A stretch of 64,000 nt of DNA from Siderastrea radians (Eukaryota; Cnidaria; Anthozoa; Scleractinia; Rhizangiidae). This document shows, one piece after another, positions 1 to 9,861 of this stretch (the first letter of the stretch is position 1; every line of letters starts with the position of its first letter). Made by a program: the position numbers and the translations under genes. The notes under the pieces are model-generated. The model was not told where the DNA came from, ran no database searches, and was given only the letters and a program-made list of their open reading frames with translations. The stretch lies in assembly GCA_964017195.1 (NCBI GenBank), contig OZ024897.1, forward strand, positions 37,915,036 to 37,979,035, written 5' to 3'.

Positions 1-1
1 C

Positions 2-1605
2 ACAGTAGACGACGATTGTAATCGTTTTTATGTTATAGACACCCATAAAGTTTCTTATGCAGTTGGTGGAAATGGCAATGGCGTAATTACTTCTGCCAGT
101 TACCGTGGCCAACAGCTATCAAACGTAACTAACGCGCTTGCAAGATGGGTTCGAAAGAGAATCGCATCGTCTGTTAGCCAACCAGCCCCCCAATCTTTAC
201 TAGAGGTTGACTTACAAAGAGAAGTTGTCCAGATAGATGTCAGTGATGGTGAAGATGATTTATTGGCAGTTCTTGATGACTTTGAGAAATCACAAAATAC
301 TCAGGGAGCCACTAAAACAGACGAAGGACAGACCAACAGTCAAGCCGACTACATACACCCATCGAGTCTTCTCCCACCAACCGACTCTGAGGTAATTCTT
401 TGGAAAGGCCACCTGACAAACTTCGGTCTGGCGACATTTAGAGAGTTTCAAATAGAGGCAATTAATGCCATAGAAGAAGGAAATGATGTGGTTGTTATAC
501 AAAGGACTGGAAGTGGAAAGAGTCTTGTTTACCAGGTGCCCTCTTTATTTTCTTCTGTGAAGTACACTATTGTTATTTGTCCAACAATCTCTCTCATATT
601 AAATCAAGTAAACCATCTGAAAGAAAAGGGAGTAGACGCTATACCATTTGGTAGTCCCGCTGGTCAAGAAAAAGAGAAACACTTTGCGCGACTAGACAAA
701 ATGGAAGAGCGAAAGCCATCTTTAGTGTACATGACCCCAGAATGCTTTGCGACGAATATGGACTTCTTTACAGAGCACAAAAATGAAATCAAAATGATCG
801 TTTTGGACGAGGCCCATAAGATTTTCGATGGGAACTCTGAATTTCGAAAATGCTACGATTGTCTGAAAGACATTCCAGCTACGTTTGTCGACATACCGGT
901 GATAGCATTGACAGCTACGATCGATAGTCAGTCGCTGAGTAAGCTGTGTTCAGTTTATCTCCGGCATCCTGTAGTTATTAAAGGAACTGTTGATCGTCCA
1001 AATATTAAGATGTCTCTCGGCCAATACAAACTTGTAACAGAACAAAAGAAATCCAAGGCAAAGAATACTGATGGAAGTAGTTGCAAATCAAATGCTCGGC
1101 CTTGGAAAGATGTTGCCCAGGAGATATGCTCAATGGTAGGCCACAACTATGCAATTGTCTATGTAGACTTTAAGAACGATGTCGAAAAGCTGGTTGAAAC
1201 GTTAAAGGAGTGTGGTGTAGAAGACGTTAAAGGATACCATGGGAGAGACATGTCAGTGGCATCAAAAGTGGAGATTGAAAGAGCCTTCAATAACAAAGAA
1301 ATTCAGATTTTAGTTGCTACGGAATCATTCGAGCTTGGCACTCATTGTCCACATGTGAGTGTAGTATTACGAATTGGTTGCGCCCGTAAAATGAGGGCCG
1401 TTGTGCAGGAGCTTGGAAGGGCGGCAAGAGAAGGAAATGATGGACATTTCGTTCTTTTGGTCAACGAAAGTAAGGATGATCAGCGGTTTGGCTACTGGAC
1501 CGGAGGATGTTCAGATAAAGAAACAAGACAACTGGAAGAAGACTTTCTTTCTGCTTGGAGATTCGTTTGTCAAATTTATACTGGACATTGCCTGCGGAAA
1601 GAATT
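2..1605 (+). pseudogene. RecQ-type helicase core, first part of a composite transposon gene (5' end outside window)
   Basis: The frame is open from the window edge, so the true start lies upstream. Counting from the codon at 2, a Walker A box TGSGKS is at residues 169-174, a DEAH box at 269-272, a motif III-like ALTAT near 302-306 and a RecQ motif VI (QELGRAAREG) near 469-478. These are the superfamily 2 signatures of 3'-5' RecQ helicases. The roughly 165 residues before Walker A match nothing I recognise. The segment ends in the first half of the RecQ zinc-binding region (C..GHCLRKEFFN), where a LINE interrupts it; the remaining cysteines resume at 2424. With the downstream zinc finger and MULE exons, I infer a transposon-encoded helicase rather than a host repair gene. 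The LINE insertion makes this copy non-functional. Confidence 0.85.
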
Positions 1606-2423
1606 CTTTAACTTTAACTTTAACTTTATTATTTCTATAGCGCAAAAATCTATGCATATATGATCTAATGCGCTTTACATAAATAATTATCATAGTATTA
1701 CAACAATAATGTACTTATAAAAATTATTCATACATATATATACCTATAAAAAATCGATGTCATTGAAATCGCTTGAAAACTTAAATAAATGTTAAAAACA
1801 CTACGAACACAAATTATATGCTAATTTAAAAAAATGAGTTTTTAACTGTGACTTAAAACTTTTTAAATTGTCCAAAGTTCTCAAATCATCTGGGAGAGCG
1901 TTCCACAAAGTTGGTGCAGCGGCAAGGAACGCCCTGTCTCCTGTTGTCTTCTTCATTTTGCGTGGCTGATCGAGCAGAAAGTCTTTTTTATTTGAACGAA
2001 GCATATAAGTTGACTTTGGCTTGAGTCTTATTAACTGACTAATATATGTGGGGGCACTACCATGTATAGCCTTGAATGTGAATACAACTATTTTAAACAT
2101 TATACGGTACTTAACAGGTAGCCAATGCAGGTCTTTCATAACCGGAGAAATGTGACCAAAACGCGGGGTATTCGAGATTAGTCTTGCGGCAGCGTTTTGT
2201 ACCCGTTGCAACATGTTAATGTAACTGGCTGGTAAACCGTACAGCAGACTGTTACAGTAATTTAGCGTCCAATTACTAATGCAAGGACTAATGTTTGTGC
2301 ACTCTTGAACGTTAGGTATTTTCTGATGCGTCTAATTTTATATAGTGTTCCAAAGGATAGACTACATGTTTTTCTAATGTGGGCGTTGAAATTCAGCTGT
2401 GAGTCAAACCAAACACTTAAAAA
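1606..2423 (-). mobile_element. 5'-truncated CR1/Jockey-type LINE inserted in the helicase exon
   Basis: On the minus strand, 2214-1801 encodes a 137-residue C-terminal LINE reverse transcriptase tail. It has the typical order LQRVQNAAARLI, HWLPVKYRI, then KTTGDRAF..APTLWNALP and a final K..LKTHFF block. The same protein continues upstream, with frame breaks, to about 2415. The 3' tail appears on the plus strand as (TTAACT)n-like repeats at 1610-1628. Helicase sequence resumes exactly at 2424 (VFGDNPDS), so both junctions sit inside one exon. I see no clear target-site duplication. Confidence 0.85.
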
Positions 2424-3537
2424 GTGTTTGGAGATAACCCGGACAGCTCAAGCATGCCGTCAGGAAATAACTGTTGCGATAGTTGCCAAGATGAAGGTCG
2501 TAGTACCTCGCTAATCAACATTAAGGAAGATGCTTTGATAATTTTAAATGCAGTCAAGGACTTATGTGAATTACCTAGGTTTCACGGTGGCGTAAACGAA
2601 AAGAAACTTGTCTCCTTTGTTCGCGGTTCTAGCCAGGAGTGGTTGAAAGAGGGAGACGTCCAGCCAGTCGTGGAAGCGTCCAAATCGTATGGAAAAGGTA
2701 CAGGGCATGATAGCAACTGGTGGGGCAGAGTACTGCGACAATGTGTGGCCTTAGGCCTTATTGATATGAAGTTCAAGGTCTCTTCGTTCAACAGATTCTA
2801 TAAAACATCAAGGAGATATGTCACGTCATCAAAAGGAAAAAGCTTTCTGCTAAAGCCACAGGACATTTCTGTTCTGGATCCGTCAATCGATCCCTTCCAT
2901 CCACGAAAAAAGACAGACCAAAAAAGGGTCATCAGAAGTAGCAGCCGGGGAATCCATTTTCTTCCTAAAGTAAGGAAATTACTTAAAGATAAAAGCAGCT
3001 GGGACGAATTCGCCTCAAAAGATGATTACGAGTTTCCAGGATTTTCCCGTGATAACGGGAAATTAATGTTCACAGCAGATTTTACAACTCTTCCGTTTGC
3101 GGCCAAAAATAGAATACACTTCATCTCTGAGGATAACCAGTTGACAGCTCGAGGTTCGCAGACACAAAAAGTTGTCACCAAGATTGATGGGAAGGAGACT
3201 GGTGTTTATAAAAAGAGGATCCTGTGAGGGAGTAAAAATATGTGGGGGAGACAGTTGTAATTATACTGTGGCAAATAGGCATTTAAAGAACAAGTGTAAA
3301 GAGCATGGTCCAAGCAAACCGTTCACCAAAACTGGAAAGTGTCCCATCCATTTTGTTTATATCTGGCCATCTAGCAAGGGGATAATCGTAGATGGCTTGG
3401 AGTGTTCTCCTCAAATGGAAACGTTAAACATAATCATCCCAAGCCTGCTGAACACAAGATATCCAGTAAAGTGTCAGAGGATATTCAGCGAGTAGTTCAT
3501 CAAGACATAACTAAGACATCCAAAGACTTACTGAAAG
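2424..3537 (+). pseudogene. RecQ zinc/winged-helix region continuing into a WRKY/GCM1-like zinc finger
   Basis: 2424-3222 continues the helicase: the CCDSC cysteines of the RecQ zinc-binding module, then a roughly 100-residue RQC-like winged-helix segment (ILNAVKDLCEL...). Without an intron, and after a one-base frameshift near 3222, the protein goes on as CEGVKICGGDSCNYTVANR, then KCKEHG, CPIHFVYIWP and, after another break near 3390, RWLGV...VKHNHPKPA. The paired cysteines with a final HNH resemble the WRKY-GCM1/FLYWCH fingers that MULE-class transposases carry at their N terminus. The exon ends at a GT donor (3538). Two frameshifts plus the LINE mark this copy as dead. Confidence 0.75.
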
Positions 3538-3775
3538 GTGTGCTACGTTCATTGTGCATATTATACTTGAAATTTCGTGTTTCTGAATTTTCAACGGTGA
3601 AAATTGTTTAAGTCATTTTTTAAGAGAGAAGAGCATTCATGTTTTCGCACTTACACGGTCGTGCTATCTCTCTCAGATTACAAGGCTATACATCCCTGCA
3701 TGGAAAATCGCTAAACTGTCGGATATTTAGTTAATCAATCTCATTTTACTTTTCTCACTGTCAACACTGATGTAG

Positions 3776-3958
3776 GTCAGGGTATGGACTACATTCCTGG
3801 TGAGAACAGTGCCGCGGCATTGAACATTGACCGTATCAGGAGGGAACGAAAGGTGGCATTGCAGCAACACTCTGCCAGCATCAGTGGAAGCTCCAGAATG
3901 CTTCATATCATCGAACAGTTCCCAAAAATCAAGACAAAAGTGGACGATGAGTCTAAAT
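3776..3958 (+). pseudogene. MULE-type composite gene, exon with YIPGE block
   Basis: This exon is bounded by TAG| at 3775 and |GTAAGA at 3959. Joined in phase to the previous exon it reads through KGQGMDYIPGENSAA and a basic NIDRIRRERKVAL stretch, which I recall as a linker conserved between the zinc finger and the catalytic core in this transposase family. The second half of the exon is one arm of a perfect 47-bp inverted repeat that extends into the intron (arms 3861-3907 and 3968-4014). The exon is open. Confidence 0.7.
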
Positions 3959-4014
3959 GTAAGAAATTATGAAGCATTCTGGAGCTTCCACTGATGCTGG
4001 CAGAGTGTTGCTGC
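3861..4014. repeat. Perfect 47-bp inverted repeat spanning exon end and intron start
   Basis: Arm 3861-3907 and arm 3968-4014 are exact reverse complements with a 60-nt loop. The loop contains the splice donor at 3959. The left arm is coding and shared with the family; the right arm is an inverted copy lying in the intron. Confidence 0.9.
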
Positions 4015-4199
4015 GAGCTGTGATTAAAAAAAAAACTGTTGTTATGTTCCCAATCCCTTTAGTTTTTACCAAAAAATAATATTTTTTCTATTACCTAGTT
4101 CAAAAACACACCAAAAACCTTGGGTGGAGGTTCCCTCCCCTCCTCCCAATTTAACAAACAAAGACGATTTTAAAAAAATAATAAAATATTTCCTAACCT

Positions 4200-5012
4200 A
4201 ATTTCCTAACGAAATGTGAATATTAAGAAGGGTTATATCACTTCATAAGGGTCTCAAGGGGCCTAGAATAGTGTTATAGATGTTGGCTAATTCGAAGCCA
4301 TTGTCTCTATTCAAAGAGGGCTTTCGTAACCGGATCTCAATTGCTTCCCTTATGCGGCGTTTGAACGTGTTGCTTTCCGTGGCGAGAACTTTTGTTTTGC
4401 TGGAATCCACCGAATGTCCCGTGAGTTGGCAATGTTCGTGAACGGCTGATGAGTCCCTTGAAAGATGTTCCTTAATTCTGGTTTCAAGCACGCGAGAAGT
4501 TTCGCCAATGTATTGTTTGTTGCAATGATCACAATGAATGTGATAAACTGTGCCACACTTCTTTAGGTTTTCAGTTTTTTCTTTAACCTGTACCAATTGC
4601 GATCTGAGAGAATTGACAGGCTTGTGGACGATTGTGACCTCGTGTGATTTAAATGCTCTTTGTAGGCGTTCCGAAATGCCTTTGATGTATGGTACTGAGG
4701 CGTATACTCTCTTCTCGTTGCGGGATTCTTTGGACTCTCTCGTGTCGGATTCAGTGTTCGGTATTGTTAGCATCCAATCTCGATAGTTGTTAGTTTTCAA
4801 AGCTTGCTTAACATGCTGAATTTCATGTACTCTGTCATCTTCTTCAGAAACCAAGGTCTTAGCTCGAAGTAGCAGAGTGTTAACCACAGCTCTTTTATGT
4901 TGTAGGTGGTGGTTAGAGTGGAAATTCAGGTACTGATCCGTATGGGTCGGTTTCCGGTACACTGTGACTTTTGTTGAGCCATCTTGGTTCACGTGTAAGC
5001 AGGTGTCAAGGA
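4200..5012 (-). mobile_element. Penelope-like retroelement fragment (antisense), RT thumb and GIY-YIG
   Basis: The minus-strand ORF 4992-4243 (249 codons) begins inside the reverse transcriptase end (VYRKPTHTDQYLNFHSNH, a Penelope hallmark). It ends with a GIY-YIG endonuclease: VYHIHC..CNKQYIGETSR..TRIKEHL. The reading frame extends further upstream to about 5012, where the element is truncated. Its 3' untranslated end runs to about 4200, with a deletion of the ribozyme region present in the neighbouring plus-strand copy. It sits in an intron of the composite transposon gene and is non-autonomous. Confidence 0.88.
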
Positions 5013-5420
5013 ACTTCTCGCGTGCTTGAAACCAGAATTAGGGAACACCTTTCAAGGGACTCATCAGCCGTTCACGAGCATTGCCAGCTCACGGGACATT
5101 CGGTGGATTCCAGCAAAACAAAAGTTCTCGCCACGGAAAGCAACACGTTCAAACGCCGCATAAGGGAAGCAATTGAGATCCGGTTACGAAAGCCCTCTTT
5201 GAATAGAGACAATGGCTTCAAATTAGCCAACATCTATAACACTATTTTAGGCCCCTTGAGACCCTTATGAAGCGATATAACCCTTCTTAATATTCACATT
5301 TCTACCGTGGCTGATGAAGTTTGGTTGGTCCGGACGAAATATTCCACTTCAACAGTTTTTAAAAATTTTTATTGCGCTCTGAGTTAGGAAATATTTTATT
5401 ATTTTTCTAAAATCATGTTT
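5012..5420 (+). mobile_element. Second Penelope-like fragment, head-to-head with the first
   Basis: The plus-strand sequence from 5012 repeats the C-terminal 85 codons of the 4243-4992 protein (SRVLETRIREHL to LGPLRPL), with stop at 5268-5270. Its 3' tail follows, carrying a hammerhead-like core at 5307-5347. The two copies meet at about 5012, sharing only a few bases, so they are arranged head to head. Both are 5'-truncated. Flanking inverted partial copies are known for Penelope-like elements. Confidence 0.85.
5307..5347 (+). ncRNA. Candidate Penelope-type hammerhead ribozyme
   Basis: The sequence reads GTGG (stem I, 5307-5310), CTGATGA (5311-5317), a stem-loop with GTTTGG pairing to CCGGAC, GAAA (5336-5339), a minimal palindromic stem III (ATAT), and CCAC (5344-5347) closing stem I. 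The order and the very short stem III match the hammerheads described in Penelope-like elements. Stem I is only 4 bp and the cleavage triplet would end in U, so activity is uncertain. Confidence 0.6.
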
Positions 5421-5557
5421 CCGGAGCAGGAAAACAATATTTTTGGTTGTAAACAAAGACGATGTCATAGGCGTCCTATTGAACGTTACAAAGAAAATTA
5501 CGTATCTATTTTTAAAACATAATTAAGCAAAACTTGTCTCACTCGCTTGTTTTGCAG

Positions 5558-5784
5558 ATGAGGACGCATTAGCCGCAGAAGTAAACCAACTGGTTGGACA
5601 TTATCAGATGCAGGAACATGAATACGTCTTCACACCAGGAAGAAATATGGCGTTCTTTGCGTCTCCTTTCCAGTTGAAACAATTAAGTTGTACTAAAGTA
5701 TTATTTGCTGACATAACCTATACGGGGAATAAGGATTTCCTTATCTACTAAACATGGCGGCTTTCAACGAAAACACCTTGCAAT
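5558..5784 (+). pseudogene. MULE-type transposase exon with first catalytic aspartate
   Basis: The exon follows TTTTGCAG and ends at a GTTAGT donor (5785). It encodes VNQLVGHYQM, YVFTPGRNMAFFASPFQ and VLFADITYTGNKDF; the D of ADITYT is the expected first residue of the MULE DDE triad. A one-base loss near 5742 puts the frame into a stop, but the family sequence continues in the next frame (PYLLNMAAFNENTLQ). The element is therefore degenerate. Confidence 0.72.
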
Positions 5785-5889
5785 GTTAGTATACCTACCT
5801 CTTTACAAATTTTTTTTAGGCATAATTAGTCCCTATGTTCTTTTATACAACATGTTCATAATTATTTTGTATGTACAATGGGTATGTTG

Positions 5890-6112
5890 TGTGGGAGCGA
5901 GGTGGTGTAATGGTCAGCGCGTCGGACTTCAAATCTGAAGGCCGCTGGGGGTAACCCTGCTTGTAACCCTGTGTGGGGTAACCTTGCGATGGACTAGCAG
6001 CCTATCCAGTGGGGAGAAGCAATGCTCTTAGTTGCTTCATGCGAGAGAAACCGGGATAAGCTCCGGCCGTGTGGGCCTCCCTAGCTAGTGTGCGACTTTA
6101 CCTTTACCGTAC
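5890..6112 (+). mobile_element. tRNA-derived SINE with CTTTAC-type tail
   Basis: The 5' part is tRNA-like: an A-box-like stretch (GGTGTAATGGTCAGCGC) and an anticodon stem-loop around CGGACTTCAAATCTG. The body contains GCGATGGACTAGCAGCC and GAAACCGGGATAAGCTCC, and the sequence ends in CTTTACCTTTACC. I recall this body from cnidarian genomes. It lies in the intron after the ADITYT exon. Confidence 0.75.
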
Positions 6113-6365
6113 AATGAGTATGTCAGATAACGTGAAATGAAGAAACCCTTAAATCAATTGTTAATTACAAAAGAGTCATTATTCGAGTGGTAAACTACTT
6201 TTAGTGCAGACCACTCCTCCAGTTCAGCACTACCGTTGAATACAACCCATGGAAAACCCATGGGATACCACGGCAAATATAATGGCTTTCTAGGCATCTG
6301 ATTGGCTGTATTTTTCATGACATGGGAATACAGAAGTTGGTAACCTGTTGTGTATTTGTAGGTCT

Positions 6366-6388
6366 CCTTGATGATGATGAGAATGATG

Positions 6389-6420
<32 letters not shown>

Positions 6421-6440
6421 GGTGATGATGATGATGATAC
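6366..6440. repeat. (GAT)n microsatellite
   Basis: An uninterrupted or lightly interrupted GAT/GGT triplet run within an intron of the MULE-type gene. Confidence 0.9.
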
Positions 6441-6678
6441 AACTTATTAGTAACGTTCCTTTCAGCTGTTTAGTCTAAAATTAACCTTTGCCTCTCTAAA
6501 CAGGTTGATATATGTTACCTGTAAAACGTATCAAAACACATAGATGGTCAGTTGGAATTTAGGTTCTGTCCATTTAGATATAAGGATAAGAAACTGGAGA
6601 AATTGTACTGAGTGTCCTGAAGATAATCCTTTTATCAAACTGTCTTTACCAATATTAATTTCTATTTGATTTGGGTAG

Positions 6679-7423
6679 ACAACGCTGTTGCTCGTATCCT
6701 GTTAAACAAGCAAGATGGAAGCTCGTATGCCATGGCGATAAAGGACGTTTTTACGAAGACTACTGCAGACTACCCAACTTTCAAAATGGGGGGAAAATTG
6801 GAGGAGATTGTGGTTGACTTCAGTGACGCTGAAAGCAACGGTTTCCGGGATGCCATAGGAGAGAAACTGGCCGGAAAGCTTCTTAGAGGTTGCCATGTAT
6901 GTGCCCAATCATGCCTACAATGTCAGGAGTTGATTCAGTTATAAATACAAATTCTTCTATCGCTAGAGGTATTGTTATATTTTAACAATGAGACTTAATT
7001 TTTCTTTAGAAGCATTAAAATTAAGAAATTATGATACTTAATTACATCCCAAGTCCCTGCTTCGTCATAACAAAATAAGTACATGTAATGTATCATAACA
7101 GAATACGGAATACAGAAAATTTATTGTGCAATGCATCATAATATCTCCACAGGTGCATTGGATAAGATCGCTTCAAAGGGTCGAGAAGCTCGTGTGCCAG
7201 ACTGCGCAAGAGAAGACCGTCTTCAGGACGATCTCTTCGAGAATAACAGAGGAACCGGACAAAAATAATGTACTCCGTCTCTTTGACATTCTGGCTGGTG
7301 AGAGGCCTCTATCAGATGGCGAGAACGTTATCTCCGACTTCAAGGTACCTTCGGGATTAACCAACGATTCTTGGCGCAAACTGAAACCGTGGTCTCGTTG
7401 TTAGAAGAGGATTAATCATTTGA
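6679..7423 (+). pseudogene. MULE-type transposase exons with second aspartate and C/H-HW motif
   Basis: Two exons. The first (6679-6896) restores the frame across its junction as TLQYNAVARILLNKQDG and contains IVVDFSDAESNGF, with the second catalytic aspartate, then LLRGCH at a GTATGT donor. The second (7153-7423) completes RGCHVHW, the cysteine/histidine signature that precedes the last catalytic region in MULE transposases, and runs through RLFDILAGERPL to a GTGAGT donor. A TAG at 7402-7404 sits where I expect the conserved W-W of this family, so this exon is broken. Confidence 0.7.
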
Positions 7424-7556
7424 GTGAGTTTCGCACGAAACACCCTTCATTTAGCTCCTTTGGGTTACTAGGTCTGCAGAAGCATTGTCTTTGTAGTCAT
7501 GACATTATGAAAACTTGAGAAGTTAAACTGACGTGTTTCGTACCGATCATTTACAG

Positions 7557-8498
7557 GAATGTTCACAAAGGCGTACACATTACTACCTGAAGAAACTTGG
7601 GAGCAAGCGCCAAACACAAATAACCCAGGCGAGTCTATCAACAGGCAATCAATACCGGAGAAAGCAAATAGCCTGGAACCGTTATTGGAAAATATCTATC
7701 GCGAAGATTGGGTGCAGGCTGCAAAGGTTGTAGGAGCGCGCATGAATGACTCGCTATCCTACTGAGACAATTCAGACGAGGCTAGAGGACGGAGAAACGA
7801 TCGACGAAAAAGAAAACGTTATATGACGACGGATGATGGTAAGAAATTTTCCTTAAACACAGTAATAACTCGAAACCGTTACTGCGTGTCCAAATGGGCA
7901 CTGATAGCAATAAGCAAACGGGAGAAATAATAATGTGAAATGAGAGGTGACTATAGTTTTTCACGTAAAAAGGCAACGGCATGCCGATAAGGGGTCTATT
8001 GAAGCATTAACCATTTCAAAAAATCCAGAATCGAACTGGTAAAAAGTATGACAACATTTAAAGGTGACTGTTCTACAGAGTGGCTCAGTGCACTGGAGTT
8101 ATTTAAAACAATGCACTCAAGCACAGTAAAAACTGTACTCTCCCTTATGTCCCTGACAAAAAATTGGCAAAAACAATTAACAGTTATTCGATGAGTATGA
8201 AGTTTCAGTAATGTTTTTGAGAAACGAACACCAGCTTATTCCCTGGGAGCTCGGCTTTTAGGGTTGGCCAAATCTGTATATTATTTGTGTTTCTAAAGCA
8301 ATAGAATGTTTTTCAAAAAGGGTAAACCTTGAAATGACTATGAGCTTTGATACTGGCCGGGGTGCATGCAATCCCCTAACCTCTACGTTTACCTAAGAAA
8401 AAAGCACGACTAATATTAGCTCTCTATTAATGTATCCAGGTCCACCAGATAAACTGCGACACTTGCAGCGCCAGGAAGGAAGGAACGACTTAAGAACG
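7557..8498 (+). pseudogene. MULE-type transposase exons with catalytic glutamate and basic tail
   Basis: Exon 7557-7838 encodes MFTKAYTLLPEETWEQAP, then TNNPGESINRQSIP, whose E is the likely third catalytic residue, then LLENIYREDW. A TGA at 7762-7764 interrupts a following arginine/lysine-rich tail (RGRRNDRRKRKRY). A small exon at 8440-8498 (GPPDKLRHLQRQEG) fits in phase. Intron 7839-8439 contains nothing I recognise beyond a short segment (8220-8290) shared with 41820-41890. Confidence 0.65.
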
Positions 8499-8922
8499 GT
8501 ACGGTGATGCTTCTGCTATTATAGCTGTGTTTAATTTTGTTCATCAATAAAATAAGGGGAAAACCAGCTTCGTTGAGAAAAAAGCGTTAGAATAGAAAGA
8601 GCTATGGAGTCATGGTGACAACAGTTTTCACAAAATAAAAAATCATGTATTCAATCAGAGGCGCTTTCTTCTGAGCCAAAATTTCATAGACCATTGACTA
8701 ATTTGTGGGTAATTGGTTTGTTTGTTTGTTTGTATTAAACAAAGTAACAATCGTTGCCGGGTACTCTCTTTTTCTAATACAACCCTTATCCTAGAGAGCA
8801 AGACTAGTCATTTTTCGCAATGTCATCGGTTTTAATCAACTCTTACCTGTTGTCAGTACTGGAATCTGTGCGACACTAAGGCTGCCACGTAACTGATGGA
8901 ATGTTTGCATTGTATCAACCAG

Positions 8923-9116
8923 GTAACGCTCTTATTGGACGTACGATTGACGTAGAATTCAACCGCGAAAATAGCGATGGAAGTACTGAATACCTGGGCT
9001 GGATTAAGGGCACCATTGTCGCCTGGAATCCTTCGGAAGGTTATTTGGTGAATTATGAAGACGGGGACCAGGAGTGGCTGACATCCGTAGAAGAGAAGGA
9101 TGTTCGAATTTTATAA
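8923..9116 (+). pseudogene. Tudor-like C-terminal exon of the MULE-type gene
   Basis: The exon reads NALIGRTIDVEFNRENSDG, then WIKGTIVAWNPSEGYLVNY, then EEKDVRIL and a stop. A short beta-rich module with a GT-V----GYLVNYEDGD core looks like the Tudor/PWWP-type barrel that ends related transposase proteins. The acceptor is at 8922, but its phase differs by one base from the preceding exon as drawn, so one boundary or an indel is unresolved. Confidence 0.6.
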
Positions 9117-9187
9117 GTCACGAAAATGATATGTCTTCATGACTACAATCCTTGTTTAATCTTGTTTAGTTACACTGTTTGGTTAAC

Positions 9188-9805
9188 GTAAGAAATCAGG
9201 TCATGATGAACCCAAACATATGGTTCAGACTCGCCATTCTCGTAAAGTTTCTCGTAAAGTAAATCCAGATCTTGAATTTAATAAAAAGAGGGCAAATACC
9301 AATGCTCAATACTTCCCCAGACGGTCAAAATTGACATATATTCATAACTAATTCCAGGGAAAAAAAGATATGTGTAGTTCTATGAGTGCTCTATGCACAG
9401 AAATGCAGAGCAAAATACAAATGTAAAGACGGAAAGTTGTAACTCGAGTTTCAAGCACAAAGCGATCATCAGATGATCATCACATGATCGCTTACTGTAA
9501 GAAATCAGGTCATGATGAACCCAAGCATATGGTTCAGACTCGCCATTCTCGTAAAGTTTCTCGTAAAGTAAATCCAGATCTTGAATTTAATAAAAAGAGG
9601 GCAAATACCAATGCTCAATACTTCCCCAGACGGTCAAAATTGACATATATTCATAACTAATTCCAGGGAAAAAAAGATATGTGTAGTTCTATGAGTGCTC
9701 TATGCACAGAAATGCAGAGCAAAATACAAATGTAAAGACGGAAAGTTGTAACTCGAGTTTCAAGCACAAAGCGATCATCAGATGATCATCACATGATCGC
9801 TTACT
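9188..9805. repeat. 309-bp tandem duplication, two nearly identical copies
   Basis: Copy 1 is 9188-9496 and copy 2 is 9497-9805. By eye they differ at one base (AAACATA versus AAGCATA). Each copy ends in an imperfect palindrome around GCGATCAT...ATGATCGC. Immediately after (9811-9861) lies a partial inverted copy of the same unit. Confidence 0.9.
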
Positions 9806-9810
9806 GCGTG

Positions 9811-9861
9811 GAACTCGAGTTACAACTTTCCGTCTTAACGTTTGTATTTTGCTCTGCATTT
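9811..9861 (-). repeat. Inverted partial copy of the 309-bp unit
   Basis: The sequence is the reverse complement, with about three differences, of the segment GCAGAGCAAAATACAAATG...GTAACTCGAG inside each tandem copy. Confidence 0.85.

Noticed and set aside
263..1663. Start of the helicase at 263
   Set aside because: The codon at 263 is TTG and the frame is open back to base 2 with protein-like sequence, so the true start is outside the window.
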